A stretch of 64,000 nt of DNA from Atrina japonica (GCA_030159075.1 BROG01000371.1:124001-188000), one strand, 5' to 3'. Numbered from the stretch's first letter, positions 40,981-52,957 are shown. Translations and numbers: made by a program. The notes: a model not told the origin generated them from the sequence alone.

Positions 40981-41595
40981 TGCGTGGCTTGTAACAAATT
41001 ACCGGAAAATTGAAAAAAATAATCAGAGTTATCTTTCTTTGAATTCAAAATTGGAAACGGATAACGTCATGATTGTTGAAATAGTTCTAATATTTCAGAA
41101 TATCTTTTTAGCAGATTCAATGCCTTTTTATAAACATAAATTTTTGACAAAATCAAAACTTACGAATCGTTTGTCCGGATATACAAACTTAGTTCCAATT
41201 CCTGAATTTGGTCATTTAAATCTTATCACGAAGGACGCATTCCCATGTGTAGGTGAACCATAACAGAAATCACAGGTAAACTTGTACATTTTTATATAGA
41301 ACAATAAATGCAGTTTTATTTTTTAAATTTCTCTCTCAGTTGTTGAGTTTTGATAAGTCAATACCAAGTTTTCTTGTGTTAAAATTAACTTAGAAAAAAG
41401 TTAACAAACAAACACAGGACCTATATATATAGATCTAGATAAGTAAGCCTTCATAGACTCGATAGTTCAATACTACTATAGATATTCGATACAAAGTAAA
41501 CGCTTAGTCTATTCGAAGCATTTCAAGTGTATACTGTCTGATACCTAGATTTACATACAAAGACACGCACATGCAGTATCTCTTTAAAGGCATAT
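40981..41595. other. intergenic, no gene seen
   Basis: AT-rich with short chance frames only. Confidence 0.45.
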
Positions 41596-41599
<4 letters not shown>

Positions 41600-41671
<72 letters not shown>

Positions 41672-41673
41672 AT

Positions 41674-41727
<54 letters not shown>
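41600..41727. repeat. (TA)n microsatellites
   Basis: Two TA runs separated by 'tgtatgtatattacatg'. Confidence 0.95.
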
Positions 41728-41729
<2 letters not shown>

Positions 41730-41730
<1 letters not shown>

Positions 41731-41925
41731 CACAAATACAGAAATAACAAGGTACCTACAAACTAATCATGCCCCGGCTGGGATTCGAACCCTCGACCTA
41801 CGGTACTAATCGCCTGGCTCTCATGCACGATGTCCTAACCACTTGGCCATCTATACGCATTCACAAAAATGAATGTTTCGACAGCGGTGAGTATATTTCC
41901 GAACATGAAGATAGAGGTGAAAGAT
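41730..41925 (-). repeat. tRNA-derived SINE, family C, copy 1
   Basis: 'cacaaatacagaaataacaaggtacctac', then inverted B box ('gggattcgaaccctcgacc'), then inverted A box ('gtcctaaccacttggccatc'), then 'tgaatgtttcgacagcgg'. Nearly the same string is at 63761-63965. Both copies end at a microsatellite (TA here, GA there). Confidence 0.8.
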
Positions 41926-41944
41926 ATATATATATATATATATG

Positions 41945-43456
41945 TATCAGTGGCGTAGCTGGGTGGGGGGCACAACCGTTCAAAATATTGAGACTGGATT
42001 ACAGGGGCGGAACCAGGAATTTTCAAAGAGGAGGCGTAACTTTTTGGGGGGAGCGGGTGACAAGACGATATGCGCGTGAAAATGGTGCGTTCTTTATGCA
42101 GTGGTGTAGGAAGCAAATCAAAAGGTGGTTTTAAAAGGGGTTAGGTCTGAGGCTGGTAACATTAATTAAACTTTTTTGTACTTTAAAAATTAAAATTAAA
42201 TTAAAACTGTTTATGCAATGCATACCTCATCAATAGTAGAGTGATGATTTCAAGTTGGAGCGGTGTAAATCTTAAAAAGAAGTCGCCGAGCGGAGCAAGG
42301 GTTGAAAAGTTTTGGAAATTTGTCTTTAATTTTTTGATTTTTTATAGAAAAGTTAAAGGTTTAACACCTATTTTATCAACTTTAGGCGGCACTCTCTCCC
42401 TCATCACTGCACATATTTCTAAGGTTTGGGTTAATTGTGAGACAATATTTAATTAGGGGAATGGTTTACGCATCTTTCAGATATATATATTTTTTAAATT
42501 TGGAATCCTTTTTTTCTGCACCCAGACGCGAAAATACGCATAGCAATCCGCTAATAAACCACTTTAATTATCCTTCTTAAAAGAAGGTTGGATCGGGAAA
42601 AAAGTTACTAAAATCGGGACAGAATTTTGGCCTAGTATCACCCCATACATTGAATTATGACCTCTTTATCGTTAAGAATATCGTTGATGGATTAATACAG
42701 AAGCCCGATGAGGTATCCTCTGGCTTCCAGGCACAAAATTCGTCACTTTCCTGTGGTCCAAGGTATGCTTATCAGAAATGTTCAATTATTACAGCTTAGA
42801 GTTAATTATCACATATTGCGACTCGTTTTTATTTGCCCGGCCAAATATTGCATTAAATTGAGATACGTATCATTTATCAAAAATGAATTGAATATCAGCA
42901 AAGATAATTGCATGAACACGATGAGTGAGTCCAGAAAAGGTTTGATTTTTAAAAGTTCTTGGAAGCCTATTTCTGGATTCCAGCCGTGTTGATTATGTAT
43001 TAAAAATGGTGTGCGAGAAAGGGGGGCACCCCTGACCGCCTCGTTACCTATACCTACATACATGTAATGTGTAAATATTTGGTAAGATATAACTTACATT
43101 TTGATACAATGTAAAATTTACCAAGTTTTTCATGTTCATACAAGCTGAGGAAAAGAAAACGAAAATTTATTTACCGAAATGATGGGCAACAGGGAAGGAA
43201 GAGTATATGTAATGTAATTGATTTGGCCGAGCGTAGCGAGGCGCGAAAATTTTGGTAATAATAAGTATGGAATCCGGAAAATCAATTATTCAAAAATTAT
43301 GAAAAATCGAGTATTTAAAAAATTGTGGCTGTAAGATAAAAGAAATTACGTCAAAAAGTGTGTGGGTGGGTGTGGGTGTCACAAACATACTTGTGCCCCT
43401 CCCCCCAATTTCAAAAGTGGGGGGACGTGCTCCCGCTGCCCCCTTGTCCTACGGTC

Positions 43457-43457
<1 letters not shown>
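41945..43457. repeat. dispersed repeat mosaic (tggcgtagctggg type)
   Basis: Contains 'cagtggcgtagctgggtggg', 'ggggcggaaccaggaatttt', 'ccgagcggagcaaggg' (42285), 'ggccgagcgtagcgaggcgc' (43229) and 'ccccccaatttcaaaagtgg' (43401): phrases typical of a common dispersed repeat in marine invertebrates. The short frames here recur in spurious predicted proteins. No gene. Confidence 0.6.
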
Positions 43458-43540
<83 letters not shown>

Positions 43541-43575
43541 ATATATATATATATATATCTGTGTGTGTGTGCCTG
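43458..43575. repeat. compound (TA)n/(TG)n microsatellite
   Basis: TA run with TGTGTGTG interruptions. Confidence 0.95.
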
Positions 43576-43934
43576 CAATAAAACCAGCTTTAGCGACCAT
43601 CTTGTGTATAAAGAATACCTGGTCAGAAAGATTGTTTTGCTGTCGCCAATAGTACCATTTGTGTACAAATCACTCTCTATATAAATACATCCTCCCTTTC
43701 ATGTGTCCCTAAAGAGGTCATTATTATTTATATATATGAAATTCCAGATAAGTATATAAAACGTCGTCGATGTATCTGAAGTTGTGACGTAGGTGACAGA
43801 TTCATTCCCCTAAAGTGATGTCCCTTTGAATTAAGACTTTACGTTTTTCATGTTATGTATTTAATACTAGTAACACTGAAACGTCGTGAAAATAATTTTG
43901 TATTTCGATATCGTTTTTTTTAAGTTTATAGAAC

Positions 43935-44160
43935 CGTTTGTGCTGGTCTAGTGGAAGAACGTTCTACTCGCAAGCGGAAGATCCTGGGTTCGATTCCTCT
44001 TACCGCCGGGTCATACCAAAGACTTTAAACGTTTAACTGACTGTTCCTCCATTAAGCGCTTGACACAGGAGTTGAAAGTCACGGGTCAATCGGATGAGAC
44101 TTAAAACGGAGGTCTTTAGGTATCTTTTAGAAGATAAATAGTTCCTTGATTCGCAACACC
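43935..44160 (+). repeat. tRNA-derived SINE, family D, copy 2
   Basis: Head with A-box-like TGGTCTAGTGGAAGA and B-box-like GGGTTCGATTCC, then 'gccgggtcataccaaagact' and a body with 'gaaagtcacgggtcaatcgg'. It lies immediately before F-box paralogue 3. Confidence 0.75.
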
Positions 44161-44309
44161 CTTAAATGCCTAGTATTATGTACGATAGATGGTACTCATA
44201 TTATATTTAGGACACAGTTTTTCTGTAACAGTTTGTAGTTAAAATGGTACCTTATCTGAAATTTTATAAAAGTCTTGTATTTCTTTCAGTCCATGATCAG
44301 GGAATCAAC

Positions 44310-45455
44310 ATGGACATGTTTAAAGAAGGCGACCGATACCTGGACTGGAATTGTGCACCGAGCCACATAATTATATGTATTTTAAAGTTTCTGGACATTG
44401 AAGACAGATTCAGAGTAACGGCCGTATGTAAACATTGGCGCAACTGTTTTGAGATTCCAGCTATGTGGGATTGTGTGTCCTTTAATTTTGTTCTGTATTA
44501 CAGGACAGAGGGGTATCGGAGTATATTAACTATGTTTGGTAATTTTTTTCAACATGTATCAGTTACCTTTAATATACAAAGAGCAGAACATTTAGAAAAT
44601 TCGTGCGAACTTTTTGAATACTTATCTTGTATGAAAAACAATAATTTGAAGTCTTTGGCAATAACGCGACTGGACGGCCAAGTAGTAGTAAACCAAAAAA
44701 TGAAAAGAAGATTTATGAGAGCATTACATTCGTTGTTCGGACAAAATTCTTCAGTTCATTTTAATCGTATTTCTTTAAATGGAATTATTAGTTATTTTGA
44801 TGAAGACTTGATTTATACAATAGCAAAAACTGCACATAATCTCATATCATTTTCTAACTGGGATCCGGATTGTACAGTATCGCCGGACAAGCTTGTAGTG
44901 TTGATACGATCTTGTCCAAATTTAGAAGAACTTTCTATTTGTTATTGCTTTGTAACCTGTCACCTGATCACAGCTTTGTCCGAGAAAGACAGACTTCCTG
45001 TTTCTGTACTGAAAATTTCATGTCGTGGAAAACAGGCTACGCAACAATCTATTCCCGGACAATTATGGAAAATGTTATTGAAAAAGTCTCCATCTTTGAA
45101 AGTATTTATGAAGTTTGAGGAGGCGTTTTCTTCAGAATTTTTATTCAAAATTCTAAAACCTGAAATCCCCGTCACTAGACTTCGATTGACAACTGATTTT
45201 AAAATATCATCAGATCTGTTCGTTGTTGCAGATTACTACAAAAATACACTGGAAGAATTGATCATAGTCCCCAGTGCGTTTGCAGACAGTAAGCTTTGTA
45301 ATGCTTTAATCAGCTTGGCGGAAGTGTGTCATAATCTGGTTCGCTTAAATGTTTTAGGTATTAGATTAAACAAAGAGGATGCCAAAATGATACTGGATGC
45401 ACGCCCTCGTTTAAAAATGTCTTGCGTTAGACACAACCAAACATACAGATACTGA
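44310..45455 (+). CDS. F-box protein, FBXO39/FBXO33-like, paralogue 3
   Basis: A frame of 381 residues from ATG 44310 (AACATGG). It stays open upstream to 44244, but TATTTCTTTCAG ends at 44287, so the upstream part is probably intron and the coding exon starts there. F-box: SHIIICILKFLDIEDRFRVT then VCKHWRNCFEIPAMW (about 14-52). Leucine-rich remainder with LSEKDRLPVSVLKISC, ILKPEIPVTRLRL and LISLAEVCHNLVRLNVLG matching the other two paralogues. A 290-bp C tract begins eight bases after the stop, so the 3' end of the transcript is uncertain. Function by family: substrate receptor of an SCF ubiquitin ligase. Confidence 0.85.
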   Translation: MDMFKEGDRYLDWNCAPSHIIICILKFLDIEDRFRVTAVCKHWRNCFEIPAMWDCVSFNFVLYYRTEGYRSILTMFGNFFQHVSVTFNIQRAEHLENSCELFEYLSCMKNNNLKSLAITRLDGQVVVNQKMKRRFMRALHSLFGQNSSVHFNRISLNGIISYFDEDLIYTIAKTAHNLISFSNWDPDCTVSPDKLVVLIRSCPNLEELSICYCFVTCHLITALSEKDRLPVSVLKISCRGKQATQQSIPGQLWKMLLKKSPSLKVFMKFEEAFSSEFLFKILKPEIPVTRLRLTTDFKISSDLFVVADYYKNTLEELIIVPSAFADSKLCNALISLAEVCHNLVRLNVLGIRLNKEDAKMILDARPRLKMSCVRHNQTYRY

Positions 45456-45461
45456 CTGGGG

Positions 45462-45758
<297 letters not shown>

Positions 45759-47364
45759 TCTTTAAAGCCAATGTAACAAAAGGAGGATCGAATATCAATT
45801 AATTTCCATCCAGTTTTCTGTGAACTCGTATATGTTGTGCTGACTACCTGTTCAATTTTCAAATGCCTAACTACCACTGCTTCGCAAAAGGGTGTAAATT
45901 GGAGAAGAAAATGTATGGATACATGTAGTCTGTTCATTTGTTTGTTTTCCCAGCGAAATAGAACAGTAAATTGCATGGCAGTTGGAAAACTTCAGCGGGC
46001 CGACTTTTAGAAGTTTTACATCACGGATACGTCATATTATTAAAACTGGGACATACCTTGCAAAGACTGTTCAAAATAGCATGTAAGTTGTACACTAGAC
46101 AGAATTTTATATATAGATAAATTTAATTTGCTATGAGTACCAGTGATAGCAGTAAAAATTGCTGATGCATGTCATTTAGTTGAAGAATAGTCATCTTGGT
46201 AGTTGCTAATTTAATGTTAATGTAAACCGGAAGCCTCGCTGCCCCCACCGGAAACGGCGAATCGCACATAGTATGACAAACTGGGAACGTAAAAGGACAA
46301 CTCGAAAAAGGTCTATTGGATTTGGCAGAGACGGGCGTATCATGTGCCCGTGGCACTCTCGTTGAAATCTTGTTATGCGATCTCGTGAAGTGTCTACGTC
46401 TAAATAAAAAAAATATATGCACACCGAGTACCCTAACCCACAGTTTAATGCTTAAAAGTTTTTGGAATAGAACTAATAAAGCTTAGGTGAGCATCGCATA
46501 AAGTAGTTCATTTAATTCTTTTTATTTTGGTATGAATTATGCTGTAATACAATTGCTTCGGAATTTTATTTAAAACATACTATATGATTTCCCACATGGA
46601 TCATCATCTTCGTCCTCATGTGACCAAGATATTGAAAATCATAGATTTATTTATTATTTAAGCCTAACATATCGCTGATTTTACAGTTTCAGATGGGAAT
46701 AATTACATGATTTAACTTTTAACATTATTTTGTTTTCATTATGATTTAAATGAAAAATATGTATTATTGATGAAACAAAATTGTCTTGCAAAATTGCAAT
46801 AAATAAACAAATAAAAATTTTGTCAAAACTACTGGAGACATTTGCTGTGACCATATTTATTATTAATGCGTCGCTTATTATGATTTATTTGTTGTCTTCC
46901 GTAAAATGAATAAACATGTGTTAAAAAATCAGGACGTAATTTGTGAAGAATATTATATCAGTTATACGAAGAAAGCTACTACTAATAAAAATATACATAT
47001 GTCCTTGGCTTGTTGAAATAGATCGCTGAGAACTAATCACACAAAATCACATTGTCTTTGTTTCGTATCAGTGCGGGTAACATGGTCACACCCCATTCGC
47101 TAATCCCCTTTGTCCGAGCCCGGAAGTATAGTCATAAAAGTTAGAAGGTACAGTTAGGTGTCATTAAATCATCTTCATTTACTGGTTCTTCCCAACTTTC
47201 TATGATTGATCCGACAACTCTGTGTAAGAGATTGAGTAGATGATGTCATCAATTACAATATTGTTTATCAATAGCAACTGTATTTTTTGCGTTAAGGACG
47301 GTATTGTCTTCAAGTGTAGGTGATATCATCGTTTTCAATATTGTTTACGAATGTAATTGTATAC

Positions 47365-47510
47365 ACTTATTCACTGGCTATGAAGACAATTGCAACGTTA
47401 AAGTCCCTCGAGACTCAACTATATTTCCAGATGCGAAGCGGAGGGAAATAGTTGTTGTCGAGGGGACAATAAATTTGCTATTGTCCAAACAGCCAGTAAA
47501 TCAGTGGTTT
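47365..47510. repeat. long imperfect palindrome (fold-back element)
   Basis: The left arm runs 'attcactggctatgaagaca' ... 'ccctcgagactcaactatat' + 'ttcc' (47369-47432). Its inverse follows as 'ggaaatagttgttgtcgagg' ... 'gacaatagcaa' (inverse) ... 'agccagtaaat' (47450-47507). The loop is about 15 bases, centred on 'gatgcgaagcgg'. No recognisable coding content. Confidence 0.7.
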
Positions 47511-48517
47511 ATTATATAGAAATCATAACAGATCTAGTCGTCTAATACCATTTCAGAAATCGACCCTGGGGATGGATGCAAATGTGCTTTCTGTGGCAAT
47601 GTTTAAACATTCATTCGGAAGTCCTGGGGACTAGTAAATTCAAACGGTAAAATAGTAGCATTCCGAAAAATCATATTCTCTAAATCCGCCAATGAGAACG
47701 CAATCTTTTTTTTAAAAAAGTACGGGAAAATGTTCATGCCCTGTTAATAGGTCTTGAAACTATTATCCAGTAAGCACTCTTTTGTCATACAATTTCGTAA
47801 CAATAGTTAATTTATTCATCTTTAATTTTATACAGAAAATACCTTGTACACACAGAGGTATAACAATTTTGATTGTTTGTTTGTTGTAACAGTTATTCAT
47901 CTCACCTAGAATTTTTCACTTATGTTAAAATGTCACCAGTTTGAAGTCATGTGCAGCAATTTTTATGAATATAATTGCTGAGAGTACCAACAGCAATACT
48001 CTGTTGAGTGCTATTTACAATAATTTAGTGTAAATAGTTGCATCGATTGTATTATTGTGTACGTTTGTTAAATGATGAATATTATCTGCAACGCCATCTA
48101 TCGGTACTTTCGACATTTATCGAAAATACTTTTTTCCGATACTTTAACAATGAAAAACATATAAAATGTCACATGACATTCTGTTGATTCTTATGAAGTA
48201 TAAACATAGAAAAACATACCAGAATTTATACTGCATTTTCGTTTTACTCCTTGAGTAGGTACTACAGAAGAATCCTTTTATCATGTTACCATTTTTTTAT
48301 TTACCACGGGTACTCCAAAAAATAATAATAATAATAAAAATACCTGGTACGTCAAAAAGTGGTAACATGATACTACTTCAAGGATATAAGCTGTCACAAT
48401 GATTATTTTTGTCCCCTGACATATAGTTGAGGATATGATAAAATGTGTTTAAATACATTATCAAACACGTAAAACGTTGTAAAAGATCTTTTTTTCGAAG
48501 TTATTTGTTTTATTAGA

Positions 48518-48520
<3 letters not shown>

Positions 48521-48595
<75 letters not shown>
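48521..48595. repeat. (CT)n microsatellite
   Basis: About 75 bp of CT. Confidence 0.97.
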
Positions 48596-48596
<1 letters not shown>

Positions 48597-49112
48597 GATA
48601 GATCAATAACGATGCTATAACTGTTATCCGGTAAACGTCTCCTAATCTCAGATATATTCGGACATTGTTTCTCAACCACCGTGTGAATAAGACTGTTAAA
48701 AGAACAAATTGTGTTATTATGAAACTGGAAAGCCCATAAATTTGTTTAAAACTGTTTGTCGAGTATGTGTATTCCTCATGTATACCACAATGTCGCTAAT
48801 TAAGAAAGAAAATCAATGATGACCGAAACCATCATAATGACGTATTTTGAAAGTCGTTAGATGTAAGAACTGGAAACACTTCAAAATTAATCCTACTGGA
48901 TACTGGATAGTAAACTAAAATGCCAGAAATAATATGACTCAATAAATAATTTATTAGAGAAGAAAATAAAACTTATGTAATAGACACTTTAGGCACAGTG
49001 TATTAGTGATTTATTGTAAAGTTGGTGATAATATCATTGGATGTAATATTGCTGTCGATGGATTAATATTAAACTGTGACGGTTTTACTTTACTCAGATA
49101 CAAGAAATAAAT

Positions 49113-49153
49113 TTACTAATTGTTTATGTCTATGCGACATAAACAATTAGTAA
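49113..49153. promoter_or_regulatory. perfect 18-bp hairpin before the PRRT-like start codon
   Basis: TTACTAATTGTTTATGTC (49113-49130), loop TATGC, then the exact inverse (49136-49153). It ends 45 nt before ATG 49199, so it lies in the probable 5' UTR or promoter. Confidence 0.85.
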
Positions 49154-49198
49154 TCCACATACGTCCACAAGGATATCGATAAAACCAATCATTTGGCG

Positions 49199-49955
49199 AT
49201 GACTGTCAACGAAGAAAGTGTGACGACTGTAGTCCCGACTTCCGAGCCTGAATTAAATGCCGCAGAACCAGAGTCGGAGTTTTTCCCAGGAACGGAAAAA
49301 AGTGTCTCGGAACCAGATCTTATATCCGAGCCATTCCCCGAATTAGATAATTCAGAAGCAGCTCAAGAACAAGGTTGGCCCGAACCAGAGCCAGAATGGA
49401 GCTCGTCAATTTTGGAATGGAATCTAGCTTGGCCAATTCATGTATACCTATTCGCTTCTATGTTCATTTTGATATCTATAATTGCGCTAATGTTTCTGTT
49501 GAAATCTCTGTTCGTACTAAAACCACGTATCAAAGGGAAGTTAACATTTTCATTACTAATAATGACAGAACTGTTTGCTTTACTGAGGGGCACTTTACTT
49601 TTTATGGACCCATACGGCACAAATGAAAATATTCACTGGCTTGTTTTCCGAGTTTTATCTTCTGTTTGTCTTCCGTTTTTGATGTCATCATTTAGCATTG
49701 TTCTTTTGGTTCTGATAGACACAACAAAAATGTCATTTGGACCACCAATATTTCAGAGACTATCTACCATTTTGCTTGTAACATTTTCCTACATGGTGCT
49801 TGTAATTGCCGCGGATCTTATAGTGTTTTTCAACTCCGAGGCAAAGGCAATGCTTGTCCTTTGCCAATGTGTATTTATACTGTATGGTTCAATCTTGGCC
49901 GTCGGATACATATTTGTTGGTGTGAAAATTCGCAAAAACTGTAGTGCTTTATCGG
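49199..49955 (+). CDS. PRRT-like gene, coding exon 1
   Basis: From ATG 49199 to the GTAAGT donor, ending one base into a codon; carries the acidic N-terminus and five membrane segments. Confidence 0.82.
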
Positions 49956-50871
49956 GTAAGTTCTTGATTTGTTTTACTTTCTATTTATTTGGCGTTCTAG
50001 GGTAATTGATTTATTAAGACTCAATTTATACTACTATCTATATCTATTGAAAACCAATTGGATGAAAGATTTTCTGCAATTCACCATTACAGATATTTTG
50101 GGGAGGAAAATAACATAATTTGTTCTAGGTTTTGGACTAATTAATTTGCCAAAATAAGCTTTTGACGTTAAAGGGGCATTAGCTGTGTTCTTTTCAAAAA
50201 TAATTTTCCCATTTTTACTATTTAGATATACAATAAAATAAAAGAAAAGAGATATACAGAGGCATAAAAAATCCTGATAGATTTATTTTGTGAAAATTGC
50301 TTCAGAAACCTGGGTTTTGCACTTTTTACTTAGTATTGTACATCAAAATAAGTTTTGGGGTAAACACAGCTAATGGCCCTTTAAATAATATCAAGCAATT
50401 TGATCTCTCTCGTCATTGGTATTTAAAAATAATACTCTACGTACCCAGAAGACAATATAGGTTTATTGGAAATCATTGACACAATGATTTAAAATATCTG
50501 TTACCTTCATTTCAGGTGGATACGCAGCGATCTCGTCTCTGGTGAGAATCTCGTTTTCATCTGCTGTAGTTTCCGCCATGATAACACTGACGTATATATA
50601 CAGTGCTGTTTTCGTTTTCAATATGTACACTGAAACATTGTACGTACATCCATGGAAATGGTGGTCATTACAGACACTAATTAGAGCGGAGGAAATCATA
50701 GTGTGCGTTTTAGTTTTGATAACAGCAACCAGGAATGTCAGGAAGCAACTTTCACTTTCATCCCGCTTTAAATTTGGGGGAACAATAAAGGTGGCGCCAA
50801 TATTTGTACAGCCCACGTGTCAAACCACTACAATTAGACTGGAGTCAACAGGTACCACTGATGTGTCATAA
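49199..50871 (+). CDS. seven-membrane-segment protein, PRRT3/PRRT4-like C-terminal domain
   Basis: Two exons (49199-49955 and 50516-50871) join in phase 1: 370 residues. Donor TCGG|GTAAGT, acceptor TTTCAG|GTGG. The first 75 residues are acidic and rich in Glu, Pro and Ser (PEPEPEW). Then comes AWPIHVYLFASMFILISIIA and, in all, about seven hydrophobic segments: roughly 79-102, 111-131, 145-171, 185-208, 213-238, 260-280 and 302-320. Conserved-looking points are LLRGTLLFMDPYGT, SSFSIVLLVLIDTTKM and LVLCQCVFILYG. The pattern matches the C-terminal domain of proline-rich transmembrane proteins 3 and 4, as I recall it; that family's function is poorly known. The short acidic N-terminus replaces the long proline-rich part of the vertebrate proteins. 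An alternative is an unrelated orphan seven-pass protein. The intron carries a TTAA-flanked MITE. Confidence 0.75.
50168..50384. mobile_element. TTAA-flanked MITE, family M1, copy in the PRRT-like intron
   Basis: TTAA + AGGGGCATTAGCTGTG at the left and CACAGCTAATGGCCCT + TTAA at the right: terminal inverted repeats with TTAA on both sides, 217 bp, non-coding. TTAA targets are typical of piggyBac-type elements. Confidence 0.8.
50516..50871 (+). CDS. PRRT-like gene, coding exon 2
   Basis: Begins after TTTCAG in the matching phase and encodes GGYAAISSLVRISFSSAVVS, the last two membrane segments and a short Ser/Thr-rich tail. The stop is TAA. AATAAA lies at 51006-51011. Confidence 0.82.
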
Positions 50872-51005
50872 ACATTATCTTTTCCTTGAATGTTTGTAAA
50901 CATGGCGGATGAAGGATATTTTCGTGTTTGTTGTTTACATTGATACAGAATTCTTTGAAATCGTTGTCAGTTTCACCAAAATCTTATCTTATTTGTTTGA
51001 AAGGA

Positions 51006-51011
51006 AATAAA
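51006..51011 (+). promoter_or_regulatory. polyadenylation signal, PRRT-like gene
   Basis: AATAAA about 135 nt after the stop codon. Confidence 0.45.
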
Positions 51012-51089
51012 TATATATTTATATATGAACAATACAGGTCTATATATTTATGTGCGACAGATGAACAAATAGTAATATTTTATAGCGAC

Positions 51090-51132
<43 letters not shown>

Positions 51133-51150
51133 TAATAATAATGATAATAC
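51090..51150. repeat. (TAA)n microsatellite
   Basis: ATAATAATA run with two GATAATAAT interruptions. Confidence 0.93.
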
Positions 51151-51300
51151 AAAGTTTGTCAAAGTGTGGAAGGACGGTGGTCTCTTCGTAGGCACATTGT
51201 AATCGGGTTCTCTCCTCCACCACAGGCCGCTGCCATATGATAAAAAAACTCGAGCGTGATGTAAAGCAACATTTAAACAAACAAACAAATTATAGGAATG
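51150..51300 (+). repeat. SINE-like family B, 3' part
   Basis: 'attgtaatcgggttctctcctccaccac' ... 'gctgccatatgataaaaaaactcgagcg' and an AAACAAACAAAC tail, the forward version of 61320-61440. Confidence 0.55.
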
Positions 51301-51858
51301 ATAATAATAATAAACTTGTATTTCAGTTCTGTAAAATAACTTTCAAAATGGAAATTTATAGAAAAATTCAACTATGCTCACAGAACATAAACATCAATTA
51401 ATGTTTCAAATGGGTTTGAGAACTCTCTATATGTGAATAGAAGCACGGTATCGCTCCATTTAAAACTAGAAATGAGAATACATTACAATTATTAACTTGC
51501 TTTGTATTGAACAAAAGCCAGGTAATTATTCTACTTTCTGAATCGTTTTACCACACTGAAATTAAATTCTAGTGTATGATATTATCTATATTTTAAGTTA
51601 TAATTTGTGACATAACTCATTATTTCCTATAATACTACAGCTATCTGTATAGCAGCAGACTGATCTAAATCGGTTAAAATGGTTTAACGACAATCCCAGA
51701 TCTTCGAAATGTCCGTGATGAAATTAGAAAAGCAAAATTATATCAGCAGGAAACTAAAAACCTAAATTGATAACAATATTACTATCCTAAATACCGCAGG
51801 ATCAGACACATGCTGATAACCTCATTCAGATATAGTCATTTTCTTCTTCTTCTTCTTT

Positions 51859-52033
51859 ATATATATATATATATATACAAAGCACTAAAACCAACAACAC
51901 TATATATCCTAGGGTGTCGGTGTGTGTGAGTGGATGCTTGCGTGAGAGTGTGTATGTGTTCGGTTTTTCCTGTCTTTTTAATCGTTTTGTCCTGACATTT
52001 ATTTTGTCCGTGTCGTTATTCATTTTAGTGCTT

Positions 52034-52108
<75 letters not shown>
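51859..52108. repeat. cluster of (TA)n microsatellites
   Basis: TA at 51859-51878 and 52033-52108, with CTT repeats before and TG after. Confidence 0.9.
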
Positions 52109-52110
<2 letters not shown>

Positions 52111-52589
52111 GTCTTTGTGTGTGTGTGTCAATTTACTGCAGATATGTATAAAGTATTTATCAGATACATTAAACTATGTGTCATATTTTGCAGAAGTGCT
52201 GTTTTAATACTAAATGACACAACTAAATGACACAGCTACCTGCTATACAGAATCTAATTACAAATTGTTAATGAGAATGAATAATCCTTAATTGCACGGA
52301 AATGTGTTATAATTCCGTATCAAAGGACATTTGCCGAGATGGAGATCGGAAAACGAAGCACAACTAATGCTATTGGTAAATTACGATTGATCAAAGAAAA
52401 AAAAAACCAGAGCTCTTCTGACACGCAATATAACAATTAAAAATGGAAATTGTAATGGATTCTAATGATTTATTGACCGTATGATGACGAACAAGCTTAT
52501 ATAGACTGCAGTGTAAGTTACGCATGGACCATATGGAATATGAAGCTTGATAAACAACGCTTTTTTCTTGCAATTATTAAACTTGAAAG

Positions 52590-52957
52590 TTAAAGTAGCG
52601 TTCGATGTGTTTACAATAAGATAATTTCGATTTTTTTTTTCTGCGTTTACTACTTGAACTTGATGTACAATAATAATAAGGGGTAATACACTGGCATAAA
52701 AATCTTACAATCCTTTATAATTTTTGTGAAATGAGGTCAGGTCCAGTGAAGTATGCATATACAAATAGTAAGGATGAGTTAACCAATTACATGTGAATAT
52801 TTTGTCAAACTGGGTTTCTCAAGCAATTCGCACAAAATATATAGGAATTTAAGAAATTTTATGCCTGTCTTTATATATTTTTTGTTATTGTTATCAATCT
52901 AATTATTAGAAAAGGAAAGAAAATGGTTTGAAAAAAAACTCAGCTAATGTCCCTTAA
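52590..52957. mobile_element. TTAA-flanked MITE, family M1
   Basis: TTAA at both ends (52590 and 52954). Left end 'gttaaagtagcgttcgatgtg' is diverged; right end 'cagctaatgtcccttaa' is good. It shares 'cttgatgtacaataataataagggg' and 'aaactgggtttctcaagcaatt' with copies at 54363 and 57071. Confidence 0.7.

Larger units (their letters stand above)
45755..49112. other. intergenic, no gene seen
   Basis: Mostly AT-rich. It includes a fold-back at 47365-47510 and a CT microsatellite at 48521-48595. The only frames are short and lack domain content. Confidence 0.45.

Noticed and set aside
41769..42134. 121-residue plus frame and the 93-residue minus frame opposite
   Set aside because: The region is SINE family C plus a dispersed repeat; similar short frames recur as spurious predictions and have no start, splice or domain support.
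47304..47519. 71-residue frame
   Set aside because: It lies on the long palindrome and has no recognisable domain or splice neighbours.
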